64,000 nt of DNA, taken from positions 2,790,001 to 2,854,000 of the forward strand of contig JAHQIY010000009.1 of the NCBI GenBank assembly GCA_019054805.1, in the 5' to 3' direction. The stretch comes from Brachionus manjavacas (lineage: Eukaryota; Rotifera; Eurotatoria; Ploima; Brachionidae). The translations under genes were made by a program, and so were the position numbers. Positions 63,618 through 64,000 of the stretch are shown here, one piece after another. The notes under the pieces are model-generated. The model had not been told where the DNA came from. It did no database searches and was given only the letters and a program-made list of their open reading frames with translations. Position 1 is the first letter of the stretch, and the number at the start of each line of letters is the position of its first letter.

Positions 63618-64000
63618 ATGCTGCTAAAAATTTTGATATTCAATCTTTTTTTAAATTTTTCAATCGATTGCTATACACTAGAGAGTGTTAATCTTGCCGA
63701 ATCGCCATATCCACTCTGGGCCCATTACCACTGGATATGGCTGGCTAATCCAGATGAAACTCAAGAATCATCTGTTCAGCTATTGAAAGACTATCAGTCG
63801 TACTCAATACAGGTAGGTGCCATAAATTTAGACTCAGCATGGCCCGACAAATACCAAAATTTCAAATGGAACCAGAAAAAATTTCCAGATCCCAAATCAA
63901 TGATCGACTATTTCCACTCTCAAAATGTCAAAGTGCTAACATGGATTACTTCAACAGTAAACAATGACTCGAGCAATTTTGACTTTGGCAAAAAACACGG
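63618..64000 (+). CDS. Glycoside hydrolase family 31 enzyme, N-terminus (runs off window)
   Basis: ATG at 63618 opens 127 codons to the window edge. A hydrophobic signal peptide (LLKILIFNLFLNFS) ends near Cys 18, so the enzyme should be secreted or lysosomal. The rest matches the start of a GH31 (beta/alpha)8 barrel: PLWAHYHWIWL at about 34-44, VGAINLDSAW at about 65-74, KFPDPKSMIDYFHSQNVKVL at about 86-105, then TWITS. GH31 enzymes are alpha-glucosidases or alpha-xylosidases. The catalytic Asp residues lie beyond the window, so substrate and activity cannot be judged. The barrel starts close to the signal peptide, without the usual N-terminal beta-sandwich domain. Confidence 0.75.
   Translation, partial: MLLKILIFNLFLNFSIDCYTLESVNLAESPYPLWAHYHWIWLANPDETQESSVQLLKDYQSYSIQVGAINLDSAWPDKYQNFKWNQKKFPDPKSMIDYFHSQNVKVLTWITSTVNNDSSNFDFGKKH

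Noticed and set aside
63796-63815. Splice donor CAG|GTAGGT inside the GH31 frame
   Set aside because: The frame continues with the conserved VGAINLDSAW barrel segment, so the site is coding.

Overview
The window is about 64 kb of very AT-rich DNA from a small-genome-style invertebrate animal. The evidence is a metazoan FHOD-type formin split by GT-AG introns, long A/T homopolymer runs, spliced genes with introns as short as 50-85 bases, and a dense load of LINEs and DNA transposons. Nothing bacterial or viral organises the sequence. A rotifer- or flatworm-like animal would fit, but the species cannot be fixed from the sequence alone.

Layout. (1) 1-838 holds the 3' end of a coiled-coil protein gene (+). 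A second coding block follows at 7646-8872 (+), either an alternative 3' exon of the same gene or a separate gene. The DNA from 839 to 25180 is otherwise noncoding: a 114-base-arm hairpin (6192-6460), Tc1 fragments, palindromic MITEs, a hAT-type MITE with a perfect 8-base target duplication (18610-19181) and a LINE fragment (23640-24485). (2) 25560-49061 (+) is a complete 12-exon FHOD formin of 1,617 predicted residues, with GBD/FH3, acidic linker, FH1, FH2 and DAD. All exon phases agree. Its introns hold nested elements, notably a LINE cut by a hAT MITE that is itself cut by a LINE tail (28085-29985), and a CR1-like LINE cut by a TA-flanked long-inverted-repeat element (45230-46520). (3) 49062-60410 is a transposon landfill. 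It contains a nearly intact Jockey-like LINE (about 52540-56840, two ORFs, one premature stop) apparently inserted in or beside a pogo-like element, a second pogo-like transposase fragment, a Tc1 fragment and a CR1-like tail. (4) 60811-64000 (+) carries two genes for proteins entering the secretory pathway: a type II membrane protein of the HtrL/YibB family and the N-terminus of a secreted glycoside hydrolase family 31 enzyme. LINE tails separate them.

The host genes show no operon-like logic. The formin is an actin regulator. The last two genes may both act on glycans, but that link rests on family membership and adjacency only. The most unusual content is the transposon biology: three LINE clades, several TIR families with readable target duplications, and retro-tails that each carry a small stem-loop just before an A/T-rich or simple-repeat end.
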